A program made the translations under genes and the position numbers. 64,000 bases of DNA from assembly GCA_937922785.1 (NCBI GenBank), contig CALAJQ010000012.1:62001-126000 (forward strand), in the 5' to 3' direction. Below are positions 15,594 through 24,890 of the stretch, one piece after another (within the stretch, counting starts at the first letter, position 1; each line of letters opens with the position of its first letter). The notes beneath the pieces were generated by a model. The model ran no database searches. It saw nothing but the letters and a program-made list of their open reading frames with translations, and was not told the DNA's origin. This DNA is from an uncultured Acidimicrobiales bacterium (GTDB lineage: Bacteria > Actinomycetota > Acidimicrobiia > Acidimicrobiales > SZUA-35).

Positions 15594-15956
15594 ATGGAAA
15601 AGCGGCGACTCATCAAGGTAGTAAAGATCAGGCTTGCTGACGCAAAGGTTGGTGACGTCGTTAACCGAGACGCATCCTCTGATGAAGGCTGGTTCGAAGT
15701 GGCCTCGTTAGACACGCTGTTTAACGGGAGTCTTCAGGTGGCGGACGAAACCACCTACATCACCATTACTGGCGGTCACTTCGACACAATTGCTTTGCAG
15801 GTTGCGACCGAAGTCGACTTGCCAACTCAACGGCGCGCTCCGGAAGAGCCCGAGCATGCCCCTGAAGCCCAACCCCCGGTCGAGACCGAAGTTCCCGAGC
15901 CAGTCGCTCAGCCAGCTCAAGCGCCGCAACAGGCGCCACCGACACCTGTGTCCTAG
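15594..15956 (+). CDS. Small hypothetical protein with Pro/Glu-rich tail
   Basis: 120-residue soluble protein. Residues 1-77 look like a compact beta-rich domain ([17 protein letters not shown] and [14 protein letters not shown]). Residues 78-120 are a low-complexity Pro/Glu/Gln/Ala tail. I recognise no family. ATG 15594 is the only good start. Its last 4 bases overlap the stop of the convergent ppgK gene (CTAG). The compositional tail and lack of membrane segments leave function open. Confidence 0.6.
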   Translation: MEKRRLIKVVKIRLADAKVGDVVNRDASSDEGWFEVASLDTLFNGSLQVADETTYITITGGHFDTIALQVATEVDLPTQRRAPEEPEHAPEAQPPVETEVPEPVAQPAQAPQQAPPTPVS

Positions 15957-16693
15957 GCAGAGGCAGCGTTTATCGCGGCACCAACAATTCCAGCCTTGTT
16001 CTTCATGTTGGCCGGCACTATCGGTGTGCGAATGTCGAGAAACTCCGAGAAGTGGTCCCACTCCTTTGAGACTCCGCCGCCAACCACTATCAGTTCCGGC
16101 CAGAAGAGGTCTTCCATCTCCCGTAGGTAGCGCTTCACTCGGGCTCCCCAAACCGGCCAGCTGAGCTCTTCTTCTTCGAGCGCCCGACTCGACGCAACCG
16201 ATTCTGCGGGAACTCCATCAATAATGAGGTGTCCGAATTCTGCGTTTGGTAACAGAACTCCGTCGGTAAAAAGGGCAGACCCGATACCGGTCCCGAGGGT
16301 GATCATTATCACCACCCCCTTTTGGTTGCGACCTGCGCCGTGCCGCATTTCGGCGATTCCAGCAGCATCAGCATCGTTGCAAACCTTGACCTCGCAGTCG
16401 AGAGCTTCAGAGAAGATGGTTTGGGCGTCTGCCCCGACCCAGCTTTTGTCCAGGTTCGCGGCCATTCCGACTACTCCCGAGCGAACGACTCCGGGGAAAG
16501 TGAAACCGACTGGCCCGTCCCACTTGAAGTGGTCTCGAATCTGCGCGCCCACGTCGGCGATTGCGTCTGGTGTGGAGGGGGACGGCGTTTTGATGCGGAA
16601 CTTCTTCTCCACCAACTTGCCGGCTTCCACATCGACAGGAGCGCCTTTGATTCCTGACCCGCCAATATCGATTCCGAGCACTATTTCAGACAT
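15953..16693 (-). CDS. ppgK: Polyphosphate glucokinase (ROK family)
   Basis: Phosphorylates glucose using inorganic polyphosphate and usually also ATP, feeding glycolysis. 246 residues, the usual PPGK length. Motifs: the phosphate loop [29 protein letters not shown], the catalytic Asp segment [34 protein letters not shown], and the C-terminal [12 protein letters not shown] 16693 begins at the first motif ([12 protein letters not shown]) and overlaps the lnt gene by 8 nt, so it is the last gene of the hemE-hemG-lnt-ppgK operon. Confidence 0.93.
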   Translation of the reverse strand: MSEIVLGIDIGGSGIKGAPVDVEAGKLVEKKFRIKTPSPSTPDAIADVGAQIRDHFKWDGPVGFTFPGVVRSGVVGMAANLDKSWVGADAQTIFSEALDCEVKVCNDADAAGIAEMRHGAGRNQKGVVIMITLGTGIGSALFTDGVLLPNAEFGHLIIDGVPAESVASSRALEEEELSWPVWGARVKRYLREMEDLFWPELIVVGGGVSKEWDHFSEFLDIRTPIVPANMKNKAGIVGAAINAASA

Positions 16694-18155
16694 TTGAAAC
16701 CTCCGGGGTTTGTCGCCGTTGGGCAAAGGCTCCGTAGAACAACGAAACCAGACCAGCCAACAGCACAGGCCAGTATCCCACTCGAGACGACAACGTGCGA
16801 CCTTCAAGCAGCTGCACCGTTTCTTCCAGTACTACTCGCTCGCCGATGCCGCTCCGTTGTAGGAGATTTCCATCGTTGTCGATAATCGCTGACATGCCAG
16901 TTGGCCCAACCATGAGCATCCATCGGTCGTTTTCGATGGCTCTCAACTGGTTGGAGGCAACCTGTTGGGTGTGGACCTGGGTGAGCCAGAAGGAGGAGCC
17001 GTTCGTGGGATTTGTCAGCAACTGCGCCCCATTTCGCACCGAATCACGAGCCCTGCGCTCGAAAAACGCTTCCCAGGAGATGGAAACGCCGACCCGGCCC
17101 AAGGGCGTGTCTACTATTGCCGGACCCGTTCCGGGGATAACGTCGCGGGCCGGGAGTTCGCCGGAGAACCGTTCGATCAAGCCTCTCAGCGGCACGTACT
17201 CGCCAAAGGGGACGATGCGGACCTTGTCGTATCGGTCCAGCTCAACACCTTCTTTGTTTACCGCTGTGTGATAGTTCACCGTTGCGGTTCCGTTGTTGAC
17301 CGCATAGAACCATCCGGGCAGTAGCACGGCGTTATTGTCCACCGCTACCTGGGAGACAACTTGGGCCGCAGTCTCGAATGGCAGAAAGCCGCCAGGGTTA
17401 ACAACGTTCTCGGGCCAAAGAATTAGCTCCGGACTGGTTGTGAGTAGTTTTGTGGCCTCGACGTGGCGGGCTAACACAACTGGTTGTTGGTCAGCCGAAG
17501 CCCTGGTTCGAGTCGGCCCTCCGCCTTGTACTACCCCAGCACGAACCTCATCCACGAAGTCAGCTCTCGGGTGCAGCGCTGCCGCACCGACCGTTGCCAC
17601 GACGAGTGCCGCCGCTACCCCAAGGGCTCGCCAGTTGCGGTCAAGTGCCGATGACAGCGCCTGGCCAACTACCACAACGGCCACGATCACCAGCAGTGGC
17701 CCGGCAAGCCGAGCGGTCTGGCCTAGGGGAGTGTTCACCTGCGTAAGTGCCAAATTGGCTAACGGCACGCCACCGAAGGGAAAGCTCCAACGCGCTAGCT
17801 CACCCAGCGCTATCGCCCCTGGTAGCACCAGTCTTCTGTGCTTGGCGTCCGCGGGTACAAAAAGGGCCACGATGGCGAAGTACAAGGCGTAGAGAATGGC
17901 AGCGATGAAGTAGCCGGGAACCGTTAGGTCAAACATCCACAGCATGGCGATGTGGAGCCAAGTTGTGGTTATCAGAAACGTCCATCCGAATCGGGCCTTG
18001 GCCGAACTGGTTGCTAACAATCGGTCCCAAAGGAATATCCCTACAAACACCAACGGCCACATGATCGATGGTGGGATCGAAGCTGCGAGCAGCACGCCGG
18101 CGGTGATGGCCACAACAAATCTGACCCAACGCGGTGCGCCATAGGCGTCGGTCAT
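16686..18155 (-). CDS. lnt: Apolipoprotein N-acyltransferase-like, nucleophile Cys replaced by Ser
   Basis: Membrane enzyme that N-acylates the terminal cysteine of lipoproteins. 489 residues: about seven N-terminal hydrophobic segments (14-200), a nitrilase-type periplasmic domain (about 205-455), and a final membrane segment. The nitrilase triad normally is Glu-Lys-Cys. Glu249 (LILWPEN) and Lys311 ([15 protein letters not shown]) are present, but the expected Cys in the CYE/CWE motif reads S360 in [11 protein letters not shown]. Activity may therefore be changed or lost. Its start overlaps hemG by 4 nt. Exported lipoproteins at 15.5, 24.7 and 39.2 kb are possible substrates. Confidence 0.85.
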   Translation of the reverse strand: MTDAYGAPRWVRFVVAITAGVLLAASIPPSIMWPLVFVGIFLWDRLLATSSAKARFGWTFLITTTWLHIAMLWMFDLTVPGYFIAAILYALYFAIVALFVPADAKHRRLVLPGAIALGELARWSFPFGGVPLANLALTQVNTPLGQTARLAGPLLVIVAVVVVGQALSSALDRNWRALGVAAALVVATVGAAALHPRADFVDEVRAGVVQGGGPTRTRASADQQPVVLARHVEATKLLTTSPELILWPENVVNPGGFLPFETAAQVVSQVAVDNNAVLLPGWFYAVNNGTATVNYHTAVNKEGVELDRYDKVRIVPFGEYVPLRGLIERFSGELPARDVIPGTGPAIVDTPLGRVGVSISWEAFFERRARDSVRNGAQLLTNPTNGSSFWLTQVHTQQVASNQLRAIENDRWMLMVGPTGMSAIIDNDGNLLQRSGIGERVVLEETVQLLEGRTLSSRVGYWPVLLAGLVSLFYGAFAQRRQTPEVSNV

Positions 18156-19522
18156 CCGAACATCCGAATAATCCGGGCTGCGGCGTCACGGCCAGAGTTG
18201 ATGCAGGCCGGAATGCCAATCCCTGAGTAAGCGGCACCTGCAAGCTGAACCCTTGGCTGGTCAACGGCGACAGCGCCGATGGCGCGGTCAACACGTTCGG
18301 CGTGTCCGGGCACATATTGGGGTAGAGCCTGGTGCCACCGATGCACTCTTGTCGCAATGGGCTTAGCGCTGATTTTGAACACTGTTTTGAGTTCGCTGAG
18401 GAGGCGATCTACAAGTGAATAGTCGTCAAGCTCGAAAGCTCGGCCATCGTTGAATCGGCCCGAGCTTAGGCGGATGAGTACCGATTCTTCGCGTTGATAG
18501 TGAGTCCATTTGGTTGAGAACCATGTGCATGCGGTCAACACAGTTCCGTCGACCCTCGGAAACAGCACGCCCGAAGCGTCCAGTACCGGTTCAATCCCGG
18601 TGCGAGGGATTTCAAGCGTGACTTGAGCGACCGAGGCGTACTCGACCAGCGACAGTGCTTCAGCTGCATTCGGGCTGGTGGGAGCCAACAGTTTTGCAGT
18701 GGCGGGTGCCGGAGTCGCCAGAACTATATGGTCAAAATCAGCCAGGTCGGTCAGGTTCGTAATGGGGGTTCCGAGTAGAAGATCGGCATCGCCCGGACCC
18801 GAGCCGCCCAGTTCTGACACAAGAGCGCCGATCAGGCGGGCTATGCCGCCAGGCAGTCCGTAAAAGACCGGGGCCGCACTGGCGGACCCAAGCGTCGCCC
18901 CAATGCGAGCCTGCATTTTGGAAAGCTCTTGAACCAGTGATGGACCCGCTTTGGCAGCGGCCGCCAGCTGTGGTGCGCCTGAGGCCAAGCTGAGCTGATC
19001 GATCTGAGAGGCGTTGATTCCGCCGATTAGAGGATCGATCAACCGGTCGGTTACCTCGTCACCCAACCGAGCCCGACAGTAGGCCCCGACGGAAATGTCG
19101 CCACTTGTGTCGGTTGGTGGGAGGGTCAGGTCTTGTTGTGCTCGCTTGATGCCAGCTGGGCTGATAAGCGTGGTTTGACTGAACAAATCGAAGTTGGTGG
19201 GTACGCCCAGGAAGGTTCCTTGAGGGAGGCGGTGAAGCTGGCCGTCTCTTTGAATGTAGGCAGGTACCGGGGAGACGGGCGTGGTCAGCTCTTCGGCAAG
19301 GCCCAGGTCTTGGGCCAGCTGATAGCCCGGTTCAACTCTGGCCAGGAAGGTGTCGGCGCCAGCATCGACGAGGCGATCGCCTACTGGGGAGGAGTAGATC
19401 TTTCCTCCCCAACGGTCTGCTGCTTCAAAGACGGTCACGTTGTGTCCGGCGCGTTGGAGGTCGAAGGCCGCGCTTAGCCCTGCGATTCCGCCTCCAACTA
19501 CAGCAACCGACAACTTAGGCAC
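18152..19522 (-). CDS. hemG: Protoporphyrinogen / coproporphyrinogen III oxidase (HemG/HemY type)
   Basis: FAD-dependent oxidase of late haem synthesis, 456 residues. The dinucleotide-binding motif is VAVVGGGIAGLSAAFDLQRA, followed by VFEAADRWGGKI. It also shows LIDPLIGGINASQIDQLSLA and the C-terminal FAD segment VQLAGAAYSGIGIPACINSG. In Gram-positive bacteria this family usually oxidises coproporphyrinogen III in the coproporphyrin-dependent branch, so a CgoX role is as likely as classical HemG. The start is GTG, overlapping hemE by 8 nt. It is translationally coupled between hemE and lnt. Confidence 0.92.
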   Translation of the reverse strand: MPKLSVAVVGGGIAGLSAAFDLQRAGHNVTVFEAADRWGGKIYSSPVGDRLVDAGADTFLARVEPGYQLAQDLGLAEELTTPVSPVPAYIQRDGQLHRLPQGTFLGVPTNFDLFSQTTLISPAGIKRAQQDLTLPPTDTSGDISVGAYCRARLGDEVTDRLIDPLIGGINASQIDQLSLASGAPQLAAAAKAGPSLVQELSKMQARIGATLGSASAAPVFYGLPGGIARLIGALVSELGGSGPGDADLLLGTPITNLTDLADFDHIVLATPAPATAKLLAPTSPNAAEALSLVEYASVAQVTLEIPRTGIEPVLDASGVLFPRVDGTVLTACTWFSTKWTHYQREESVLIRLSSGRFNDGRAFELDDYSLVDRLLSELKTVFKISAKPIATRVHRWHQALPQYVPGHAERVDRAIGAVAVDQPRVQLAGAAYSGIGIPACINSGRDAAARIIRMFG

Positions 19523-20561
19523 TGGCTGTGGCGCGCCCTTCGCTGTGGACTAGTTCGACCACTCGTTCGAGGGTTTCAGGATTGACTTCTGGAAAGACGC
19601 CGTGGCCGAGGTTAAAGATGTGACCGGGGTGCGAAGCGTTGTCGGCCAGTACTCGGCGGACCTCCTTCTCAACGACTTCCCAAGGGGCCAGCAAGATGGC
19701 TGGATCCAAGTTGCCCTGAAGAGCAACCTTGCCTCCGGTTCGTTCCCTTGCTGAAGAAAGCGGGGTTCGCCAGTCGACCCCGAGAACCTCAACGCCCGCT
19801 GTTGCCATGAGTGGCAGCAGCTCGCTGGTGGCAACTCCAAAATGGATGCGAGGTACGCCGTAGCTTTCTAGCGCTGCCATCACTTTGGTTGAGTGGGGGA
19901 GCACGAACTCTTTGTAGTGCTCGGGTCGAAGGGCACCGGCCCATGAGTCAAACAGTTGAACAGCGCTAGCGCCAGCTTCAACCTGTGCGGTCAAGGTTGC
20001 AATTGCCATGTCTGCCAGACGATCGCAAAGCTTGTGCCAAAGGTCGGGATCGCCAGCCATCAGAGACTTGACCTTTGCGTAGTTCTTAGAAGGCCGACCT
20101 TCGATTAGGTAGGACGCAAGTGTGAAAGGCGCTCCTGCGAATCCGATGAGCGGGACCTCTCCAAGCTCATGAACCAAGTTGGTGACCGTCTCAGTCTGGA
20201 ACCAGAGATCGGTTGCCGGGTCGATTGGTCGAAGCCGGTTAAGGTCGGATGCGTTGGCGAAAGGTACTTCACAAACTGGCCCGATTCCGGGCGTGATATC
20301 GATGCCAAACCCACTGGCCCAAACCGGTGTCACGATGTCGGAAAACAATATGGCGGCGTCAACCCCGTAGCGACGGACTGGTTGCATCGTGATTTCGGTT
20401 GCGCGGTCGGGTTCAGAGATTGCTTTCAGGATTGTGCCTTCGCCTCGAACTTCGCGATACTCCGGCAGGGATCGGCCAGCTTGGCGCATAAACCAAACTG
20501 GAACCGTTGGTCCGGGCTCTGAGCGGGCTGCACGCAGCAGGGGGCACGAGGGGTCAACCAT
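19515..20561 (-). CDS. hemE: Uroporphyrinogen decarboxylase
   Basis: Decarboxylates uroporphyrinogen III to coproporphyrinogen III, one step before the downstream oxidase. 348 residues with the family signature PVWFMRQAGRSLPEYREVR near residues 20-38, ILFSDIVTPVWASGFGIDIT, the second signature VPLIGFAGAPFTLASYLIEG, and GHGVFPEVNPETLERVV at the end. It is the first gene of the hemE-hemG-lnt-ppgK operon and is divergent from the HelD gene with an 80-bp shared promoter gap. Confidence 0.96.
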   Translation of the reverse strand: MVDPSCPLLRAARSEPGPTVPVWFMRQAGRSLPEYREVRGEGTILKAISEPDRATEITMQPVRRYGVDAAILFSDIVTPVWASGFGIDITPGIGPVCEVPFANASDLNRLRPIDPATDLWFQTETVTNLVHELGEVPLIGFAGAPFTLASYLIEGRPSKNYAKVKSLMAGDPDLWHKLCDRLADMAIATLTAQVEAGASAVQLFDSWAGALRPEHYKEFVLPHSTKVMAALESYGVPRIHFGVATSELLPLMATAGVEVLGVDWRTPLSSARERTGGKVALQGNLDPAILLAPWEVVEKEVRRVLADNASHPGHIFNLGHGVFPEVNPETLERVVELVHSEGRATASA

Positions 20562-20641
20562 CCGGCCGACGATATCTGGAGTGAAGTGGGTCTGTTGCTA
20601 TTACCATTATCCACCCCATTTGCCGCTGCTGTTGGAGCACA

Positions 20642-22729
20642 TTGAGCGATTCCCATCCCGAACTCGAACTTGAGCAGGCCCATCTAGATCACGCCATTCG
20701 CAGGCTTGGGGAGGCGCGGTCTGAAGCAGTGCGACTGCAGACAATGGTTGAGGTTGGTAAGGGCGGCACCAATCAGGCCCGGTACGAGCGAGAGATCATA
20801 AACACCAAGATCGCAGAGCGTCTTGCCGATCTTGATGTCGGTGATCGTTCGTTGGCGTTTGGTCGTATTGACCAGACAGCAGACGATGGCGGCGGCTCAT
20901 ATGTGATCGGCCGAATTGCAGTCAGCGCGGAAAACTTGGACCCGCTAATTGTCGATTGGCGAGCCCCAATTTCGGGTGCGTTTTACCGAGCTACGGGCGC
21001 TGACCCTCAAGGGTTGGTCCGTCGCCGCCACTTCATCAGCCGGGGAAGAGAGATTCTGGGCCTTGAGGATGAGTTCTTCGGTGACGCCGCAGGGTCGCAA
21101 TCGGTTGTCATTAATGGTCGTGAGCTCAGGGGCCAAGGCGCTCTTGTGGCCGCACTCGAAACCTCGCGGACCGGGCGACTGAGCGACATCGTTGGCACTA
21201 TCCAGGGCGAGCAAGATGAGATCATCCGGGCCTCCATGGATGGGGTCATGGTTGTGCAAGGTGGCCCTGGAACAGGCAAGACGGTCGTAGCGCTGCACCG
21301 GGCTGCGTATTTGCTTTACACCCACCGATTTCCGTTGGCTGGCCAGGGTGTACTCGTAGTGGGGCCGAATCGTTTGTTCCTTGGTTACATCGAACAGGTC
21401 CTTCCCAGCTTGGGTGAGGCAGGCGTGCAAATGGCTGTTCTGGCCGACCTTGTTGCCGGCGTTCGTGTTCAAGGCCGGGACAACCAGGCTGCTGCCCGGA
21501 TTAAGGGCGATCTTCGGATAGTGAACGTACTGCGCCGAGCCCTGGTTGATCGTCAGCAGCCACTGCGAACCGACCTAATAGTCGGCTACGGATCTCGGCG
21601 TCTGAAATTGGATGTGAAGAAGTCGGCCAAGATTATCCAAGAGGCCCGCAGGCGGTTCCGCACTCACAACGCCGCTCGCAACTATGTGATGTCTGAAGTG
21701 GTTTACACCCTCGCGAAAAGCCATCCTGACAGGCCGGACCCCGACACCATCGTGGATGGTCTGCGCAGCATGAGTGAAGTGCGCGAAGCGTTGCATTGGA
21801 TGTGGCCAACTCTTACTCCAGCTCAGTTCCTTCACGATCTGTACGGTGGCCCAAGTCTGTTGAAATCAGCTACGAAGAAGCTTGGCCCCAGCGAGGGCAA
21901 GGCTTTGGCTCGGCCGTGGCATCGGACTCGTCTTGGCGCAAACGTTCTTTGGACAGTCGATGATGTTCCGGTGCTGGACGAGGCTTGGGAGATGTTGGGT
22001 CCCTTGCCCAAAAACCGAAGAGCTGAAGATGCTGAGGTCAGAACCTACGGGCACATCGTGGTTGACGAGGCGCAGGATCTTTCGCCAATGCAATTGCGGA
22101 TGCTCACGAGGCGTTCGCTGAACGGGTCAATGACTGTCGTCGGCGACATTGCTCAAAGTACTGGGGCCTGGGCTCATTCGAACTGGAACGAAATTCTCGA
22201 TCATCTTCCAGATCGCAGACCATCATCACGCCGAGAGCTGACGGTCGGCTACCGGATTCCTGGTCCATCTATTGAGCTGGCCGCGAAGGTGCTGCCTTAT
22301 GCCGCTCCAGATCTCAAACCCCCAGTTGCGGTTAGAAACGATGGCAGGGAGCCCCGCTTCGTTCAGGTCGAAGCCGGCCAGCTGGTGGATCAGGTCATCG
22401 ATACGGCTCTTGAGGAGTCCGCCGAGTTGGGGTCGGGCAACGTTGCGGTCATTACCCCCGACGACATGGCTCAGGCCGTTGTCGCTGCCTTTGGCCAACG
22501 CATGATCAAAGTGGGTTCGGCCACCAAGGACGGTCTGGATGAACCAATCACTGTTGTGCCAGTGGGTCTAGTGAAAGGTCTCGAGGTGGACGTGTCAGTA
22601 GTGGTCGAGCCGGCTCAGATTGTTAGCTCGATGCCTCAGGGTGACCGGTCGCTTTATGTGGCGCTGACTCGCTCCACCAAGCACCTGGTGCTGGTTCACG
22701 CCAAGCCATTGCCGCACTACCTGCAATGA
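20642..22729 (+). CDS. HelD-like RNA polymerase recycling motor (UvrD/Rep superfamily)
   Basis: 695-residue SF1 ATPase of the HelD family, which pulls stalled RNA polymerase off nucleic acid. In mycobacteria and streptomycetes some members also protect against rifampicin. The N-terminal coiled-coil (LEQAHLDHAIRRLGEARSEA) fits the polymerase secondary-channel arm. It is followed by the HelD-typical YVIGRIAVSAENLDPLIVDW, Walker A GGPGTGKT (207-214), Walker B HIVVDEAQDLSPMQLRML, GDIAQSTG and VGYRIP. The end VALTRSTKHLVLVH is motif VI. The start is TTG with GGAG eight bases before it; it places the coiled-coil at the right position. Confidence 0.88.
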   Translation: MSDSHPELELEQAHLDHAIRRLGEARSEAVRLQTMVEVGKGGTNQARYEREIINTKIAERLADLDVGDRSLAFGRIDQTADDGGGSYVIGRIAVSAENLDPLIVDWRAPISGAFYRATGADPQGLVRRRHFISRGREILGLEDEFFGDAAGSQSVVINGRELRGQGALVAALETSRTGRLSDIVGTIQGEQDEIIRASMDGVMVVQGGPGTGKTVVALHRAAYLLYTHRFPLAGQGVLVVGPNRLFLGYIEQVLPSLGEAGVQMAVLADLVAGVRVQGRDNQAAARIKGDLRIVNVLRRALVDRQQPLRTDLIVGYGSRRLKLDVKKSAKIIQEARRRFRTHNAARNYVMSEVVYTLAKSHPDRPDPDTIVDGLRSMSEVREALHWMWPTLTPAQFLHDLYGGPSLLKSATKKLGPSEGKALARPWHRTRLGANVLWTVDDVPVLDEAWEMLGPLPKNRRAEDAEVRTYGHIVVDEAQDLSPMQLRMLTRRSLNGSMTVVGDIAQSTGAWAHSNWNEILDHLPDRRPSSRRELTVGYRIPGPSIELAAKVLPYAAPDLKPPVAVRNDGREPRFVQVEAGQLVDQVIDTALEESAELGSGNVAVITPDDMAQAVVAAFGQRMIKVGSATKDGLDEPITVVPVGLVKGLEVDVSVVVEPAQIVSSMPQGDRSLYVALTRSTKHLVLVHAKPLPHYLQ

Positions 22730-22761
22730 ACGCTTCTGACCGCAGCACTTGATGGGCCGAC

Positions 22762-23694
22762 TTAGGTGCCCGCTAGTTCCGCAACTACCGGTGCGAACTG
22801 CTCGATTTCATCGGCGCCGATGGTGACATAGGTGAAGCCGAAGGTCTCGCGTCGTTCTCTGATCACGTCGATCATTCGGTTGGTGTCGCCGATAAGCGCT
22901 AATGGTGAAGCTAGGGCTTGGTCGGGTTCCATGCCCAAACCGGGCGCCATGGCTTCAGCAGATTCTTGTGCGTTGTCTGTGAACACAACAAAGAAGGTTC
23001 TGATGTTCAGTTCGACGTCGTCGAAGCGGTCTCCGGCACCCTCCTTTACCCACCCGATTTTCTCTACGAATCGTTCGGCGACCGCATCACTGATCGTTGT
23101 TGCGTCGATGGCGCCAGACCGTAGGTTCGCGTTCACTCCAACGATGTCGGAAATTCGGCCCGCGATTTTCAAGAAACGTGGTCCGCCGCCGCCGATTAGG
23201 AACGGAGGGTGGGGCTTCTGGAATGGCTTTGGTTGTAGATCTAAGCCATTGATTTGATAGTGCTCGCCCTCGAAAGAGTATGGGCCCTCGGCAAACAGCC
23301 CTTTCAGGACCTCCACCGATTCCACCATTCGTTCGATTCGAAGGCCTGGCCGGTCATATGGCATGCCGGCTTGTTCGTAGTCGGTTTTCATCCAGCCAGC
23401 ACCGATGCCCAGCTCTAGGCGGCCGTCGCTAAGTAAATCAAGCGAAGCCATTTCGGACGCAAACGTGACCGGGTGGCGATAGTCGTTGCACCAAACCAGG
23501 GCGCCAACCCGAAGCGTTGTGGTTACAGAAGCTGCCGCTGTCAAACCCACCGTGGGCGCGATCTGTCCGTCGAAGTGGTCAGGCAGGCCCAGCACGGAGT
23601 ACCCGAGGTCTTCAACTTTGCGGGCTAGCTCGGTCCACTCGGCCCCCGAAGCGGCATTTTTGGCTTGTACTCCGAAGCGAAACTTATGGCTCAT
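22762..23694 (-). CDS. Luciferase-like F420-dependent oxidoreductase (TIGR03621-type)
   Basis: 310-residue TIM-barrel LLM-class protein. Key segments are LGYSVLGLPDHFDGQIAPTV, TTLRVGALVWCNDYRHP, SDGRLELGIGAGWMKTDYEQ, PKPFQKPHPPFLIGGGGPRF and the C-terminal GDTNRMIDVIRERRETFGFT. These match the actinobacterial F420 subgroup rather than flavin-dependent alkanal monooxygenases. The substrate cannot be told. It follows the lipoprotein gene with a 9-bp gap on the same strand, and its 3' end converges on the HelD gene with 32 bp between. Confidence 0.88.
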   Translation of the reverse strand: MSHKFRFGVQAKNAASGAEWTELARKVEDLGYSVLGLPDHFDGQIAPTVGLTAAASVTTTLRVGALVWCNDYRHPVTFASEMASLDLLSDGRLELGIGAGWMKTDYEQAGMPYDRPGLRIERMVESVEVLKGLFAEGPYSFEGEHYQINGLDLQPKPFQKPHPPFLIGGGGPRFLKIAGRISDIVGVNANLRSGAIDATTISDAVAERFVEKIGWVKEGAGDRFDDVELNIRTFFVVFTDNAQESAEAMAPGLGMEPDQALASPLALIGDTNRMIDVIRERRETFGFTYVTIGADEIEQFAPVVAELAGT

Positions 23695-23703
23695 GGAGCG
23701 AAT

Positions 23704-24735
23704 CTAGTCGTTATAGACAGTGCCGCTGCAATCTGAATCTCTTAGGTCAAGTGGTGCCATATCCATCTCTAGGCAGTCCAAGATGGCGCCCTCGCCGTTT
23801 ATGGTCCACTGCACGATTAGCCCGGTGGCTTCGTCAGTAACGCTGGTAACGGTGTCGCCATTGGCAAGAGCCTCTAGCAACAAAGTGGGAACCGCCAACG
23901 GATCGGTGAACCAAACGTCATCGGTGATTGGCTGTTCGACGTCATCAATCCAGGCCATCGATGGCACTCTCGACTCATTGTCGAAAGCGAAATACACATC
24001 GACCTTTTCTGTTAGACAATCGGCGCAGACCGGAACGATTGTTGCGTATCCATATGGTGCCCGGTAGGTCCTTGCGGCTTCCTGGGCAACTTGCAGCTCT
24101 GCCTGCTCAGGTGGCAAAGCGTCCACTGTGACCTCGCCACAGAGTGCGGTTTTAGATGCACGGCCTTGGCTGGTGGAATCGACCGCCACTACTTCATAGG
24201 TCAAGGGCAGGTCGGTTGGGGCAGCGGTGTCTATGAACGGACTAGACAAGGTTCCCCTATCGGGAAGGATGCGTTCGCCGTTGCGGTAGATCTCGGCTCG
24301 ACCATCGGAGAGGTCCCAAGTTACAACGGCAAAGGTGTCCAGCGAAACCGAACAACTCGGCTGTCCCACCTCGGCGACTATCTCGGCTTGGCCGCAGTCA
24401 ACATCTAACTGCCCACCGTTCACCGACAACGTGTAGTCGTATTGAACATCAACCACCACACCGAGGTCTTCGTGGCCGCCTGAGCCTTTGGTTGTTACAA
24501 CTGGAGTGCCGTCTCGAGACATGACGGCTTCAACGTCATTTGGAACCTCCCAAGCAACACTTATTGAGTCGAACCCGCCGAGGGCTGTGCACGCAACGTC
24601 GCCGACTTCGATAACCGCAGCCGTTGTCTCGATTCCTTCGTCGCCAGTGTTTTCGGTGGACTCCTGGCCGCTGGTACAACCCGCAGCAATCACGGTTAGG
24701 GCTATAAGCAGTATTCGTTTCCGCCGAATAGTCAT
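23704..24735 (-). CDS. Lipoprotein with two Cys-bracketed Ig/FN3-like modules
   Basis: Exported 343-residue lipoprotein. The signal peptide ends in lipobox VIAAGC at C20. Two beta-rich modules, about 48-115 and 130-200, each start and end with a cysteine (ACTALGGFDSISVAWEVP to VDCGQ, and SCSVSLDTFAVVTWDLSDGR to ALCG), which resembles an Ig or fibronectin-type fold closed by a disulfide. The C-terminal third (PVCADC, LLLEALANGDTVTSVTDEA) resembles DUF6174-like regions; this assignment is weak. The surface role is unknown. Confidence 0.7.
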   Translation of the reverse strand: MTIRRKRILLIALTVIAAGCTSGQESTENTGDEGIETTAAVIEVGDVACTALGGFDSISVAWEVPNDVEAVMSRDGTPVVTTKGSGGHEDLGVVVDVQYDYTLSVNGGQLDVDCGQAEIVAEVGQPSCSVSLDTFAVVTWDLSDGRAEIYRNGERILPDRGTLSSPFIDTAAPTDLPLTYEVVAVDSTSQGRASKTALCGEVTVDALPPEQAELQVAQEAARTYRAPYGYATIVPVCADCLTEKVDVYFAFDNESRVPSMAWIDDVEQPITDDVWFTDPLAVPTLLLEALANGDTVTSVTDEATGLIVQWTINGEGAILDCLEMDMAPLDLRDSDCSGTVYND

Positions 24736-24807
24736 CCAGACGAAGGTACCGGAGAAGGGCCCGTCACGTCATTAGGGCAGGACTATGTGCCCAATTGGGC
24801 TGGCTTG

Positions 24808-24867
24808 ACTAAAGAAGCCGGACCTTACCCGCCGCACTAGAGAAGACGGCGGCACTAAAGAAGACCG
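24808..24867 (+). repeat. Three degenerate 14-bp direct repeats upstream of SGNH gene
   Basis: ACTAAAGAAGCCGG (24808), ACTAGAGAAGACGG (24836) and ACTAAAGAAGACCG (24854) lie in the 155-bp gap between two divergent genes, with spacings of 28 and 18 bp. They could be regulator sites or chance purine-rich repeats. Confidence 0.35.
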
Positions 24868-24890
24868 AAAAACGAGACGAAGTACACCAT

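Noticed and set aside
17335-17892. 185-residue + strand frame opposite lnt
   Set aside because: It is antisense to a clear membrane enzyme and is Thr/Ser/Ala-rich without motifs, typical of a shadow frame.
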